A stretch of 64,000 nucleotides of DNA, from assembly GCA_019671135.1 (NCBI GenBank), contig JAHRHY010000021.1, forward strand, positions 310,001 through 374,000. Direction: 5' to 3'. Of the stretch, positions 17,999 to 29,651 are shown piece after piece. Positions within the stretch are counted from its first letter, which is position 1. Each line of letters begins with the position of its first letter. Both the position numbers and the translations under genes were made by a program. This DNA is from Linnemannia hyalina (taxonomy: Eukaryota; Mortierellomycota; Mortierellomycetes; Mortierellales; Mortierellaceae). A model generated the notes under the pieces. That model was not told the DNA's origin. It made no database searches and worked only from the letters and a program-made list of their open reading frames with translations.

Positions 17999-20900
17999 AT
18001 GGGCAAGAAGGGAACCAACAAGAAGTTAACCAACGCCACCATCAACAACAATGGCACTCACAGCAACAACAACAACAATAACAACAATTCAAGGTCAAAG
18101 AAGGTCAAGCTCATGGTCAAGAACCCCTTCTCAGACATGGTCACTCACGACTATACCAAAGAACAACAATATGACAATTCAACAACAATAGTAGCGACTG
18201 CACCCCTCACAGCGTTAGAGTTTGCAGAGTCCCAACAACAACAACAGCAACAGCAGCAGAGGCCAGACTTCTTTAACCCCTTTTCCGACATTCATGCGAA
18301 TCTCTTTGATCGCCAGAGTGGTGGAGAAGAGAACGATGAAGGGGATGAGGATGAGGACGAGGAGAGTGTGGTTAGGGCTAGAAGGGAGGCACTGGCGGCG
18401 CTGGATCCTTATAATACTAATGCCCACAAGGAGCATTTCAAGTCTCTGAAGGCCCCTAAGCAACAGCAGGATAACTTGGAACCTACATTGCTGTCATCAC
18501 CAGCAGAGCCATCGACGCAGACAAAGGACTTTGAAGAACCAGATGGGTCGATGGCCATGATCACTGCCAGCACACCTCCAACTTCTCGCAGGCAACAACA
18601 GCATCAGCAACAGCGCGACTCGTCCAGTATCTACTCAACTCCCAAAGCCCAGATCCAACACCGTCCCCTCTCCCTCTCCCGCGCAGCCAACAACAGCTCT
18701 TACAAGGACATCGTCCCAGAAATCTCTATCTCTCTCGCAACCCCGTCCCCTCCACCTTCTTCCACCAGCAAACGCCACCACCGTCGAGGGTCCTCCCTCG
18801 TCAACGCCAACCCTGCCCTGCTGACCACTACCTTCACACCTTCGCCTCTGTCGTCGATCTCGCCTCCGCTAGATGAGGAGTTTGATAGGCAGGAGGCCAA
18901 CAAGAAGGACAAGACGAATCGGTCGACTGCGATTTACACCAACTTCTTTCAGCGCATTACCTCCCTTGGGTCTTTGGGTGGGAAGGCGATTGTTGCTGAA
19001 GAGGGAGTGGTGGATCATATTGGCGCTGAGATGAAGAAGGATCCGACCGCGTCTGCGTCCAAGCCTGCGTCTACATCTTGGTCTCTCAAACGCAACACTT
19101 TTGGAACTTCTTCCGGCACCCACATTTCGCCTAGCTTGTCAGGTCCCTCCATCCAACAACAGTCCAGTCAAGTATCTCGATTCAGTATCAAGGGCAAGAA
19201 AGGTAACAAGGGCGGCGCTCGAGGATCCAAAAAGTCACGCAAGCATGGAGTTGCCGCCATGATGGATTCCTTAGACCCCTGGGACTCTTGTGACGACATG
19301 TTACTCCAGGGTACCGATGACGAGGAGGATGGGTCTAATCTATCTGCAACACAAGGAGACCAGTTCTTGAAAGGGCGGATGGGTGGACGGAGGAGGAGTA
19401 GTGATGATGCGACGACTAGGGTCGAGACTGAGCAAGGAGTCATCCCTCGACTAGGAAAGGGAGCTATGGCTGGGATGGATGACTGGATGATGCATCCCCG
19501 TACTGCTGCCATCCGTGGCGGCGGTTCTTTCCACAAGGTCCGTCATGACGATACTGTTCCCGTTCCTGTTCCCGTTCCCGTTTCTGCGTCGGCACGGCCA
19601 GTTTCGTCGTCTGCGATAGAGTTTACGACAATTTCGCTTGCTTCGCCACCCATGACCGTTTATTCTACTCAGGCACTCGGAGGTGGTACTTCTTTGAACA
19701 GAGAGAGTTCTTTCGATTCTTCCTTATACCGTCTCAAGAAGGGCACGTCCACTTTTTTGGGCTCCCTCGGATCCAGCTCTCTTCAAAACAATGTCAAGGG
19801 CCAGGCCAAGAAGTCTCAAGGTCAGGACGAGGACGAACGTATGCGCCGGATGATGAATGGCGATCATTATGATGGTGGTAGTGGTGGCCAGGACCTTGTC
19901 TTTAATTCCCGTGCTGACAACGATGGTGGCGACGTCGAGTTTGCATTCAACCAAGGACGAGTGGATCAGAGATCGAGTTCTATGACTTTTGGTCCTACCT
20001 GCAGGGCAGTCTCCTCTCCACCCCTGGCCACCTTCTCGTCCTTGCCCTCCCTCCGAGATTTCATCCACTCTGCCACGGGGCTCAGTCGTTCGTCCACAGT
20101 TCCTGTCGGCAGCGGTAATGGGATGGGTAACATCTCACCACCACCCTTCTCGCCTACCGCGTACCTGCGTCGATCCCAGACGACGGCTGGTGGGTTTGGG
20201 GGCTACTCCGAGGTCCAGCGGGGGTACACTTCTTCGTCAAATGTCGCTACCACCGGGACCGATAGCGGTCGAGCTTCGTTTTCACCTGTCTCGCGACGCA
20301 GGAACACTCCTGTCATGGTGCCGACGATTGTTGTCCCCAAGCATTTACCCGGCAGTGGGGCCTCTGTTGCTCTTTCGGCTACTCCCGTGTCATTCTCCCC
20401 ACCACCTCTCACCTCGTTGTCCAACTCTACTTCTTCTTCGACAACAACGACTGTCATGACCAGCAGCGACGACGACGACGACTCGTCTGACTATTTGTCA
20501 ATGACGATGAACAGAACCACTCCACCAACCCGAACCTTCCACCGCCTCGGACCTTCTTCTTCTTCTACACCCTCATCCATAACCGTCCCTGCAAAAGCCG
20601 CAACCGCCGCCAACAGCACCCAACTGCCCTCATCCCTAGCGGCCGCAGCCATGGCAGCCGCCCAACGCGCTCGCGCCGTTTACAGCCAAGCCCTTACCTC
20701 TACCTCCAGCACCTCTACCCTCAACAGGTCCAACACCTCCATATCTGTCGACTCGATGACGGGTCCATTGACGGGCAACGACTACATTGGTCAGTTTGAG
20801 CGGAACCGTGCTCAAGCCCGGAGTTTTGGGGATGATGATGATGGTCAAGGACCGTTTGGGTCCATGCACAAGATCAACCACTCTTCGTCGTCGTTGTTCA

Positions 20901-23409
20901 ACAGCAACAACTTGAGTTCTGTGAACTCGTTGGCTACGACTGTTCATCAACAGCAGTTTCAGCACGGATCGGAAGTGTATCACCCAACGGCCATGTCATC
21001 GACCACAACTCTCCTCGTAGATGTTGATGATGACCATGCTTACCCTCTTGACCACTCTGCCGCCGGTGTCGGTGTCCGTGGAGGCGGAAGCGACCTCGAA
21101 AAACCTGCAAATCGCAGCGCGTTCGGATTCGGATTCGGGTTCCTCCACCGGCCTTCTTCCACCTCCTCTTCCTCCATCCCCCCACCCCGCAGAACCCGCC
21201 AATCATCCACTTACTCGACAACCTCTGAAAAACTCATGCACCTCCCTGACCCATCCCCCTTTGAAGGAATGTGCTCCTGCCGGGGCTTAATCAATATCAC
21301 CAGTATGCTCCTCATCCTCTGTGGCCTCATCCTTCTCATCCTCGGATACCCGATCGCCTCAAGTCTCAGGAAGGATCGTCTCGCTGCCGAGGCTGCCGCT
21401 GAAGAGGCTGCGAATGCTGCGAATGCGGCCATGTCGCATGTGCGGTTCGCGATGGATAGTCAGCAGCAGGGGGGTGTTGGTACAGCAGGATTGATGGGGC
21501 CGATGTCAAAGACAGCAACATCAACGGTTGTGAAGGCTGCGATGAGGGGGATGGTGGATAAGGATACGCCGCAGGATAAGAGAACAACTATTGCGAGGGA
21601 TGGAGGGCTTTGGGATTTGGTGTTTTCGGATGAGTTTAATCTGGATGGGCGCAATTTTGCACCCGGACAGGATCCTCACTGGTAAAAAAGAATTTGTTTC
21701 GCTGGGGTTTGTGGTAAACTGAAAACGCTCCCGCCTTTTTCTGACCATGCTCCCCCCCCCCTTTTTTTTGTTTTGAATGCGATTAGGGAGGCGGTGAATT
21801 TGCCAGCGTCAACGGCGATGAAGACACTGGAGAATTACTCGTCAGACCAGGTGACGACCAAGAACGGACAGCTGGAGATCACCCTCCAACGCGACCCTGC
21901 CCGTCCTTCTCCTTCTGGTGCCAAGTTCCAAAAGCGTGATGGTAGCAGTAGTGGTGCCTGGAAGTACACCTCTGGCATGCTCCAGTCCTGGAACAAGATG
22001 TGTTTCCAAGGCGGGATTCTTGAAGGTAAGGCAACAAAAAACACCCCCCCCCCCTCCCAATTTTTTTTGTGTGTTTGCATCTTCAACTTACCTTCCCAAA
22101 AAAAAAAAATGTACCAACCAACTCATCCTTTTCTTTTCACAACAACTCCTCGTTAGTGGCGGTGAGTCTCCCGGGTAGTCCAACAAAAGCAGGTCTGAAA
22201 CCACGAGTATTCGTCCTAGGAAACTTGGCACGGTACGGGTACCCTGCCTCCATGGCCGGCGTCTACCCTTCTTCCTCCTCATCCTCCTCAACCTCCTCTT
22301 TCACAAAATGTAACCCCACCTCCACCAACTCCACGGTCCAGAGACTGAACGGCTGCTCATCAGTCACCGACACCACATTGGGCCACAAGAGTCGCGGAGC
22401 CCCCGAGATGACTCTCTTGGAAACCCATTATGGCGTCCAAATGAACCCTGAGGCCGTGGAGGCTCAAAAGCATGCGATTCAGGTCTTACAACAGGCTCCT
22501 CCCCGGGTTTTGCAGAGAAGAGAGTATCATAGGATCAAGAAGCGTCAACAGCAGCAGCAGCAGCAGCAGGACGGGGAGGGTCAAGGAGTGGATCATGGGG
22601 AGACGGTGGTGATGTTACAGAAGCAGAGGTTGGGCGGTAGTCGTGTCACTGTCGATGCTGCTTTTGGACGTGGAAGAGTTGCTGGCGGTGGTAGTAATGG
22701 GAATGGTGCGCTTCGACAGAGTATTGCGATATCATCCGTCAAACTCGCTTCCTCCCCCTCCTCCTCTTCCTCCTCTTCGACAACCGACGGACTCAAAATC
22801 GCCTCAAAAGCGGCAGTAGAGACCTCAACTCCCCAATGGATCCAACCCATCGACACCCGCTTCTTTTCGTCTTCATCTGTCAACGCCATCCAGGATAAGG
22901 ACGAGTTCATAAAAGTCGGTCTTGAGTACTGGCCAGGCGCCCTCAACACCACCTCCTCCACGCTTACTTCTGGATCAGGAGACGAAGACGCATACATCCA
23001 ATTCTCACTAAACTCCAACCGCTACCCTCCACTCCTCAGCACCTCACACTCTCTCCTCCACCACCAATCCCCCCCCCCCTCTCCTCTCACAGCCTCCCCC
23101 ACAAAAGAAAAAGACGCCTGGTACAAGGACGCAAAAACCCTTCCTCCAACAACAAGTATCCCACAAGAGCCCATGTCGATCGTCCTCAGCCTCGGCCTCC
23201 TCCAGGAAGAACTCCTCCTCGACCCTGAGCTACAGTTCCCGGCGGTCATGAAGGTCGATTATATTCGACTTTATCAGCCCCGTCAGGAGGAGGAGGGAAA
23301 CGAAAAGGGCGAATGGTTGTCGTGTGATCCGCTCGACCACCCAACGGCAGAGTACATCCGTGCACATTCGCGCGTGTATTCCGATCCTGATGTTGGGTAC
23401 ACCGCTTAA
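17999..23409 (+). CDS. KRE6/SKN1-like GH16 glucan-synthesis protein with degenerate active site
   Basis: Three exons (17999-21681, 21787-22025, 22157-23409) join in frame across GTAAAA..TTAG and GTAAGG..TTAG introns to give 1724 aa. The first 1090 residues are low-complexity Ser/Thr/Gln-rich and presumably cytosolic. One membrane segment (NITSMLLILCGLILLILGY) follows at about 1097-1117, then the lumenal domain: LVFSDEFNLDGRNF, SGMLQSWNKMCFQGGILE, VSLPGSPTKAGLKP, LGNLARYGY, EPMSIVLSLGL, FPAVMKVDYIRLYQ and CDPLDHPTAEYI. These align with yeast Kre6/Skn1, type II membrane proteins needed for cell-wall beta-1,6-glucan. The GH16 catalytic motif E-x-D-x-x-E is EMTLLE here (22405-22422, residues about 1391-1396), with Thr in place of the Asp. 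The expected WPAIWTLGNL is PRVFVLGNL. The enzyme may be inactive or altered. The ATG at 17999 has context ACAATGG; the frame before it has no ATG. Confidence 0.88.
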
Positions 23410-23681
23410 TCAAAAAACAACAATTATTTCCTGTGCCATTTAAACATTGATCTCCCTCCTTTTTTTATCTAATAAATATCTGCCATCTACATACACCCAC
23501 ATCATGCACAAACTAGGGCAAAAGAAGAAATATGTTGTTGTTGTTGTCAATGCTTTTGCTTTTCGTATTTATGTGTGTTTGTCCAATAAGAGGTTTGTGT
23601 AGTGCGAAGGAGAGAGAGAAAGAGAGAGAGAGAGAAAAAAGGGTAGCTACAGTTTTTATTTTTTGATTGTGTGTTTTTTTT
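23410..23681. other. convergent intergenic region
   Basis: It lies between the stops of the KRE6/SKN1-like and NIPA-like genes. AATAAATA at 23471-23478 may serve as a polyadenylation signal for the former; a GA-rich tract lies at 23610-23640. Confidence 0.4.
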
Positions 23682-26600
23682 TTACGCCAGACCAGCCGAC
23701 GAAGACGCAGTGGCAGCTCCAGCAGCAACGGTTGGTTGTTGTTGAGGCGTGCCCGTAAAGTAATGACGATTGTATGCCGTTGTCGAAGAAGAAGAGAAAG
23801 ACTCCTGTCCAACGAATCGTCCTTCAACATCCCCAGTCCCCTCCTGTTGATATCCCATGGCCGCAAAGGTCGCAGCCATACCGCCCAACTGGATCTCAGG
23901 GGATGACATGATCCTCGACGTCCTTGGAGACGGTGCCGCCTCACCGTCACCGCCCATCGCGCTCGAGATCAGCTTCTCACCGGGCGAGAAGAGTCCACCA
24001 GAGCCAGATCCATTGTTCATCGAGTTAGACCGGCTCAAGGATCCTGAAGGTGGTGTAGTTGTTCCATCACCTCCAGTGATCGAAGACGAAGATGCAGACC
24101 GACCGGCCTCGCCAAACAACATCGAGTGCCGCTTCTTCCGGCCGGGCACATCCCACTCGGAGGGCAGACCCGAGAACGAATCCTGGCGACCGTGGCTCTG
24201 ACCAGCAGGACGACGACTTCCAGAGGATCCAGGATGAGGTGATGAAGGGACTGACGACGATGTCGTTACCACTCCAGTTGCTGTGGTTGCAGACGTTATG
24301 CTCCTTGCGCTCTCAACACCTCCAACAAACGAGTCCCGCTTGAGGACCTTGAAAGGGTTCAGATCCTCAAAGACCTGATCAATCTTGGAGCTCCCTGTCG
24401 ACCAGCGCACAGAGTGACCCCTTATCGCGCCTCCTTGCTGTTGTTGTGCTTGTCCAGGATGTCCAGCTCCTGCAGAGAGCGACGACATCTGACTCCTCGA
24501 AATCTCACCGAGCTCATCCGCACCTTCCTCCTCATCATCCTGCAACTGTCCATTAGTGAAATGTGCCCGGAACTGACTAGGAGACATCACACCCGCCGCT
24601 GCCGCCGTTGACATCCTCTTTGACTGTCGTCTCGTTGCCTTGCCTGCATCAGCAGCAGTAGTGGACGACGAGGTATCAATCCTGGGAGGCTGTTGTGGAC
24701 CGTTGTTGTTGGGAGAGGATTCCGTGCGAGACTTCTCATGCATCGTCAGGGTGTTGAGGGACGACTGCAGAACACTCTGTCGACGCATCTTTTCTCGTTC
24801 CGCCGCATCCGCCTCAGCCTGTCTCCGGATACCCCTCTCATCATCCTCAGAATCGTCCAAGTCCTCCGTCGTGTCCACCAAAACATGTGTAGGTGCCTGT
24901 TGAGTAAGCGACATCCGGTTTCTTCCAACCGCAAAACCTTCGTGAATCGATCGGTTATCCTTGGGGGTCCTGAAGGGATCCGACTGGAAACTGGACTTGC
25001 TGGTGAAACTGTTTCCACGTCCTCGTGTTGTATGAGAGGTCCCGCTGAAGGTGCTCATACCCTCATCATCCAACATCCCGCGCTGGCTTCCATAGACCGA
25101 GGGCACATCCCCGTTCTCCTCATCCATGCCACGATGGCTCTGACGACGGGCCGACTTCTTCTTCTTGAGGGACGCCATCTTTTTGGACTTCTTTCCCATA
25201 GAACTGTCCATGTTGCCGTTGTTACTGCCGCCCTTGCTGTCGCCCGCTTCGCCAGCCTTGTTGTGCTTGCTTCTCTGCTCCATCTCATGCGAGTCCTCAT
25301 CATCGTCGTCATAGACATTGTCGAGGGACGCGAGCGGGTCCCCTACCGAGTTGGGGTCAGGCTTGGGTGCGCTGAGCATCTTGACACCATAAATCAGAGC
25401 ACCGATACCAAGGAGAACCAAGAGCAGGACCCAAGGTTCATAGTCGCCCAATTGATTCAGGTAGATGGTCGAGTTGATGAGTCCAAACGACGTGTAGAAT
25501 CCATAGAATGTCGGCACGACCAAGACAGAGTCGTACAGCTTCAGTCCCGTGTTAAGACAATACACCTAATCGGATGGGGAAAAATAATAATTGAGTTCCA
25601 ATTGTCCTCTTGTGAACCATGTGCAGATTGGTTCAAACAGCAAATGGGCGAAAGTATGTCCTGCAAGGCAAGTTCTCATTCTGTCTTACCTGGAGGATGG
25701 CGGTAAAGACGAGGACAAAGAGGATAAAATAGCTGAGATAGTCCGTGAACTGGTTATCTCCAGCTACGGTTGAGGTGATCAACTTGACACCACTCTTGGC
25801 CAACAACAGCGTCTCACTGGCCAAGAGTCCACCACAGGCCGAAAAGATCATGGCTACCACCTTCTTCAGCCTCTGATCTCTTGCATCGGCTGCAAGACCT
25901 TCATCGCCCTCCAGCGTCAATCCTGAAGCCCTTGCAAAGCGGTTGGTTCCAAGCAACTGGGTCAACCTTGCTTTCATGTTCTTTCTCAGCTGTCCCGATT
26001 CGTCGTCGAGCGAGATGGCCCAGTAGGCATACATTCCCAATCCGAGGAACGCAAAGATGATGCCGTTGAGAACCGAGAAGTAGATAATAAAGACGATCCT
26101 GGCAAAGAGCATCTTTAAATCCGTAAGTGTCATAGTCTCCTCCATATCGCCGCTCGAGTTCATGCCGCCAAAGACGACGATCCAGACGACGGAGGCCATG
26201 ACTACGATGGTTCCGTAGACGTCCTGCCGTGTGATTTGTGTCCCGACCAGGATCTTGGCAAACACAAAGTTGAAAATCAAGGCAATCGATCCCAAAGGCG
26301 CTACCCATTGAGTCTTTAAGAAATCTATTTTCGTAAAGAGAAATAAGATAGGGGATCATACATATGGGATGATCGATGATTAGTCCTTTGCATGCAGCTC
26401 TCTTGTGAGGGAGGTAGTATTAGGGTCAATAGAAAGGAAAATGAGGGAATGTAAAAGGGAAAGGGTAAGGGGAAGGAGAGAGAGAGGGTCCTCTCCGACT
26501 CATAGTATGACAAGAAAGAAATAAATAGTTATGGAGAGACTATGTTCATTGATTTGGTGGTTGTGTGTGGTTTGAGTCGGTAAAGTGTATCCAGGCATGG

Positions 26601-27027
26601 TGTTGTATGTATAAAGAGACAAGGCTCAATGTCGATTATTTTGTATCGCTGTTGAGTTCATGGTCCTGTTGTTCGGTGAAGTGGGTCGGGAAAGGCTGTC
26701 GTTGCTTGGCGCACAAAAATAATTCAGAATTGAACCGAAGACAACCATGGACACAGAGACAAGAACAAACAAAAAGACCACTTCAACAAAGGAAAACTTA
26801 CTCAGCGCGATAGTACTTCCAGCAAGCTGACTGGAAATATAGAGATAGAGTCCGATATGCCACATGGGCCGCCCACACTCGTTGCGTTGTCGTTCTGTTG
26901 GTAATGCGCTATTGCGGACGTGGTCGAGTTTTAGCAAGTTGAGTCCTGCGGCGTTCATGACCGAGGCGATCAACGAGACGGCAAACCCGATAACAAAGTC
27001 TAGGAAGGCGCTATTCGTCACCGTCAT
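23682..27027 (-). CDS. NIPA-type magnesium transporter with long cytosolic tail
   Basis: Three exons (26802-27027, 25690-26324, 23682-25565) join in frame across GTAAGT..TAG and GTAAGA..TAG introns to give 914 aa. The N-terminal 350 residues have about eight or nine hydrophobic segments: FVIGFAVSLIASVMNAAGLN, IGLYLYISSQLAGSTIALNF, WVAPLGSIALIFNFVFAKIL, DVYGTIVVMASVVWIVVFGG and others down to YEPWVLLLVLLGIGALIYG. The phrase VAPLGSIALIFNFVFAKIL and the later VVPTFYGFYTSFGLI are typical of the NIPA family, which moves Mg2+ across the plasma or endosomal membrane. A hydrophilic, Ser-rich tail of more than 540 residues follows with many R-x-x-S sites, which suggests phosphoregulation but could simply be disordered. 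The first intron falls inside the fourth-position helix pair, and the joined codon gives STIALNFLKTQW. Confidence 0.88.
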
Positions 27028-28841
27028 CGTGTCTCTTGGTCGTTAGAGGGTGGTTGGTATTGTTATAGTTGGTGTGTATGCTGATGGCAAGGTGGATGGG
27101 TATGAGGAGAAGAAGGGGACTACTGGCCAAGGCGAACAAAGCCGAGTCGGTGGGGGTGGAGTTGGACGAGAAAGAGCAGAGAAAAGGGCGAGTGTTGTTT
27201 GCAGGTTCACAGTTGGTTTGTCGTTGTTGTCGTTATTGTTATTGTTGCTGTTGCCTATGTTGTTGCTAACCAAGTCGGTGTATTGGTTCGCGGAAACAAA
27301 TGAAAAGAATGAAAGGAGAGGGGTGTAGCTGTGTAGGAGGATGGGGATGGAGAACGATGATGTAAAAAGTGGACGGTTGGAAAGCAACGATAATAACAAA
27401 AAGGGAAAGCAAAAGAGAAGCGGGTATGGTGTTCCGGTGGAGACTGGGCGTCGGAATCACAATAAGGGAAAAGCACAAAGGGGAATTGTGTGCAAGGTGT
27501 ATGGCGTGAGTATGCAACGGTTTGGATGGCAACAAGGTGCGTGGATGAGTAAAGTGGTAGAGTACAAGAGAACGAGTGAAGAGGTGACAGGAATGGGGCG
27601 TCAAGAAGAACGAGTGGGTATGGAATAGGAAGGAGGAAGAAGAATAAATACAAGGAAGGGCGTGATGAAATGAAAGAAAGAAGTGAAGAAAGCGAAAGAA
27701 GGGGATGATGAGAGGAGGAGGAGGAGGAGAAGAAGAAGAAGAAGAAGAAAAAGAAGCGATGGTGATGGTCAGGGCAGACAGACGGTTGTCCTCTGTTCGT
27801 GTCGTTGGTGATAGGCCGAATCGACTAAAAGAATTAATGAATTGAAATCGATGGGAGGTGTGTGGAGTGAGGGTCACACAGGACACACATCGGCAGACGA
27901 TGGGAAGAGGAGAGCAGTGAGGGGCAAGGGGACCCAGAGCAACTCACTCTCACTCACTCACTCACTCACTCGACCATTCGATTTCTACAGGATAAAACAC
28001 ACGTACTCAGCATGGCGCACAGTTGACTGGTGCCCTTCCTTCTTTTGTTGTTCCGCTGAACAAATAAAAAAAAAGACAGCCATGCTGTATCCTCATGGGT
28101 CCCCGATGCATGGTTGTCTATCAGACCACTGTCCAGTCACGATATCCCCTGGAAGGTATCCAGTCTGTTTGTTGTTCCCCGTCTACTTCTTCCCACTGCT
28201 CACACACACACACAGACACATCGTGGCTCTTTCATTTTTATTTTCCTTCCTTCCCTCCTTCCTTCCTTCCAGACAGACTGGGAAGAGGACAGGGGACGCT
28301 TTCACACCTGTCCCATTCACCCTTCTGGTCCAAGGTCCATCGCGGGAAGAAATTAAATGCACCTGGCAGGAATAGAAAAAAAGAAAGAGTGGACGAACTC
28401 TAATCGAGTCGCAGAGTCAAACGCCTAAATTAACTCGCCTCCACGGAGATCCTTCCTGAATGCCAAGTGCAACATCTGGCTATGTACCCCTGTAACCTGT
28501 AGGAGGGCAAAAGGACATATAATTCGCCAGGATTCGTTTTGGCTCAGGAACAACCCCATATCCTCATAACATCCGAACCCTCAAACAATTCTTTTGTCTA
28601 TCCTCACCCTTGGACCCTACCCTGTTTCTCTTCCTCGCTCTCCCTTCATTTCTTTGTTCCTCTAACAAAATATCCTTTGTTTACTCTCCTGTAGCTTGCC
28701 TCCTCTATGCACTCGACCCCCCCTGGCTGACATCAACACCACCATGTCTCTCTCTCATCATCTCATCCTCGCCACGCCGATGCATTCGCTCTCTTACCTA
28801 CCTGTCTCACCCCCGCCTTTTGCCTCACTCACATTACGATA

Positions 28842-28890
<49 letters not shown>

Positions 28891-29169
28891 CACATCCCTT
28901 GCTGAAAATAACCTTGTGAGCACTTTGCTTCTCGGTGTTCAATTTCATAAAAATTGAATCAGGGCAGATCGTGGTCTTTGTGTCATTTGTCGTCTGTGCG
29001 GTGTTGTTACAGCAGGGGAGAATGAGAAAGAGCAAATTGTCCACAAGAGAGAACAAGGAGAGGGGAGGAAGAACGCAATTGTTTGCAATTCTAATACATG
29101 ACGCAGGCAGGTGTACTATCGACAAGCCTTTTTATTACTTTGGGTAGCAACTTAACGATAAGCTATGGG
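27028..29169. other. 2.1-kb intergenic region
   Basis: No gene is seen. It includes a GAAGAA microsatellite (27718-27755), a CTCA repeat (27943-27971), a CTTC-rich stretch (28243-28272) and a CA repeat (28850-28889). Frames through these repeats are low-complexity artefacts. Confidence 0.55.
28850..28889. repeat. CA dinucleotide microsatellite
   Basis: About 20 uninterrupted CA units. Confidence 0.95.
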
Positions 29170-29440
29170 CTAGTGGTACTTGGAAAATCCAATGCCACGA
29201 GGATGAGCTGCCATCCATGCATCAACACCGACCTTGAACTTTATGCGCCGTCCTCCGTACATATAACACCCTCAGTTCCTTCAACCTCTCCAGCAAATCC
29301 AACCCGCTCTTCAACGATAACTCCATCGACAAAGTAGTTGAATGAATGAATATCATGCGCCGCCTTAGCCTTTTCGCACAACTCAAACAGATCTAGGGTA
29401 TCGTTCCGTCCAAGACCCCTCCGCACTCTCGATCCTGAGC
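29170..29440 (-). pseudogene. C-terminal remnant of an F-box/LRR gene
   Basis: On the minus strand one frame reads SMELSLKSGLDLLERLKELR and VLYVRRTAHK, matching the family segment SLEFSLESGLDLLAGMKELA. After a frame change and an internal deletion it resumes as VGVDAWMAAHPRGIGFSKYH and stops at 29170-29172. The intervening GVAELEWMH...REWAG portion is missing. Upstream, FELCEKAKAAHDIHSFNY resembles the stretch before the SLEFS block. It lies just downstream of, and parallel to, the intact 29652 gene, so it is probably a decayed tandem copy. Confidence 0.75.
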
Positions 29441-29651
29441 CACCTCCAATCTCTCAACACTATTCTTCAATAATGCTCGTCAAGACATGTTAACGGTTTT
29501 TTTGTTCAATTGCCCCTTTCACAGCGTGTAATTTTTAATTGTGAGAATTCGATGGCCAATGGCGCAAAAAGGATGGGGTCTGAAGCTATTCTCGTTCGGA
29601 GACTTGGGGTAAAAGGAGAGAGAGAGAGAGAACAAGGGACAAATAAGTGGA

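Noticed and set aside
24693..25706. 337-codon frame opposite the NIPA gene
   Set aside because: It is antisense to a gene with clear splice sites and family motifs, and it has no recognisable domain of its own.
27255..27886. Minus-strand frames of 132 and 206 codons upstream of the NIPA gene
   Set aside because: Translation of GAAGAA/CTTCTT-rich leader DNA; no domain, and they lie directly before the NIPA ATG as expected for a leader.
28850..28889. A CRISPR-like or regulatory array
   Set aside because: It is a plain CA microsatellite without spacers; no CRISPR arrays were seen anywhere in the window.
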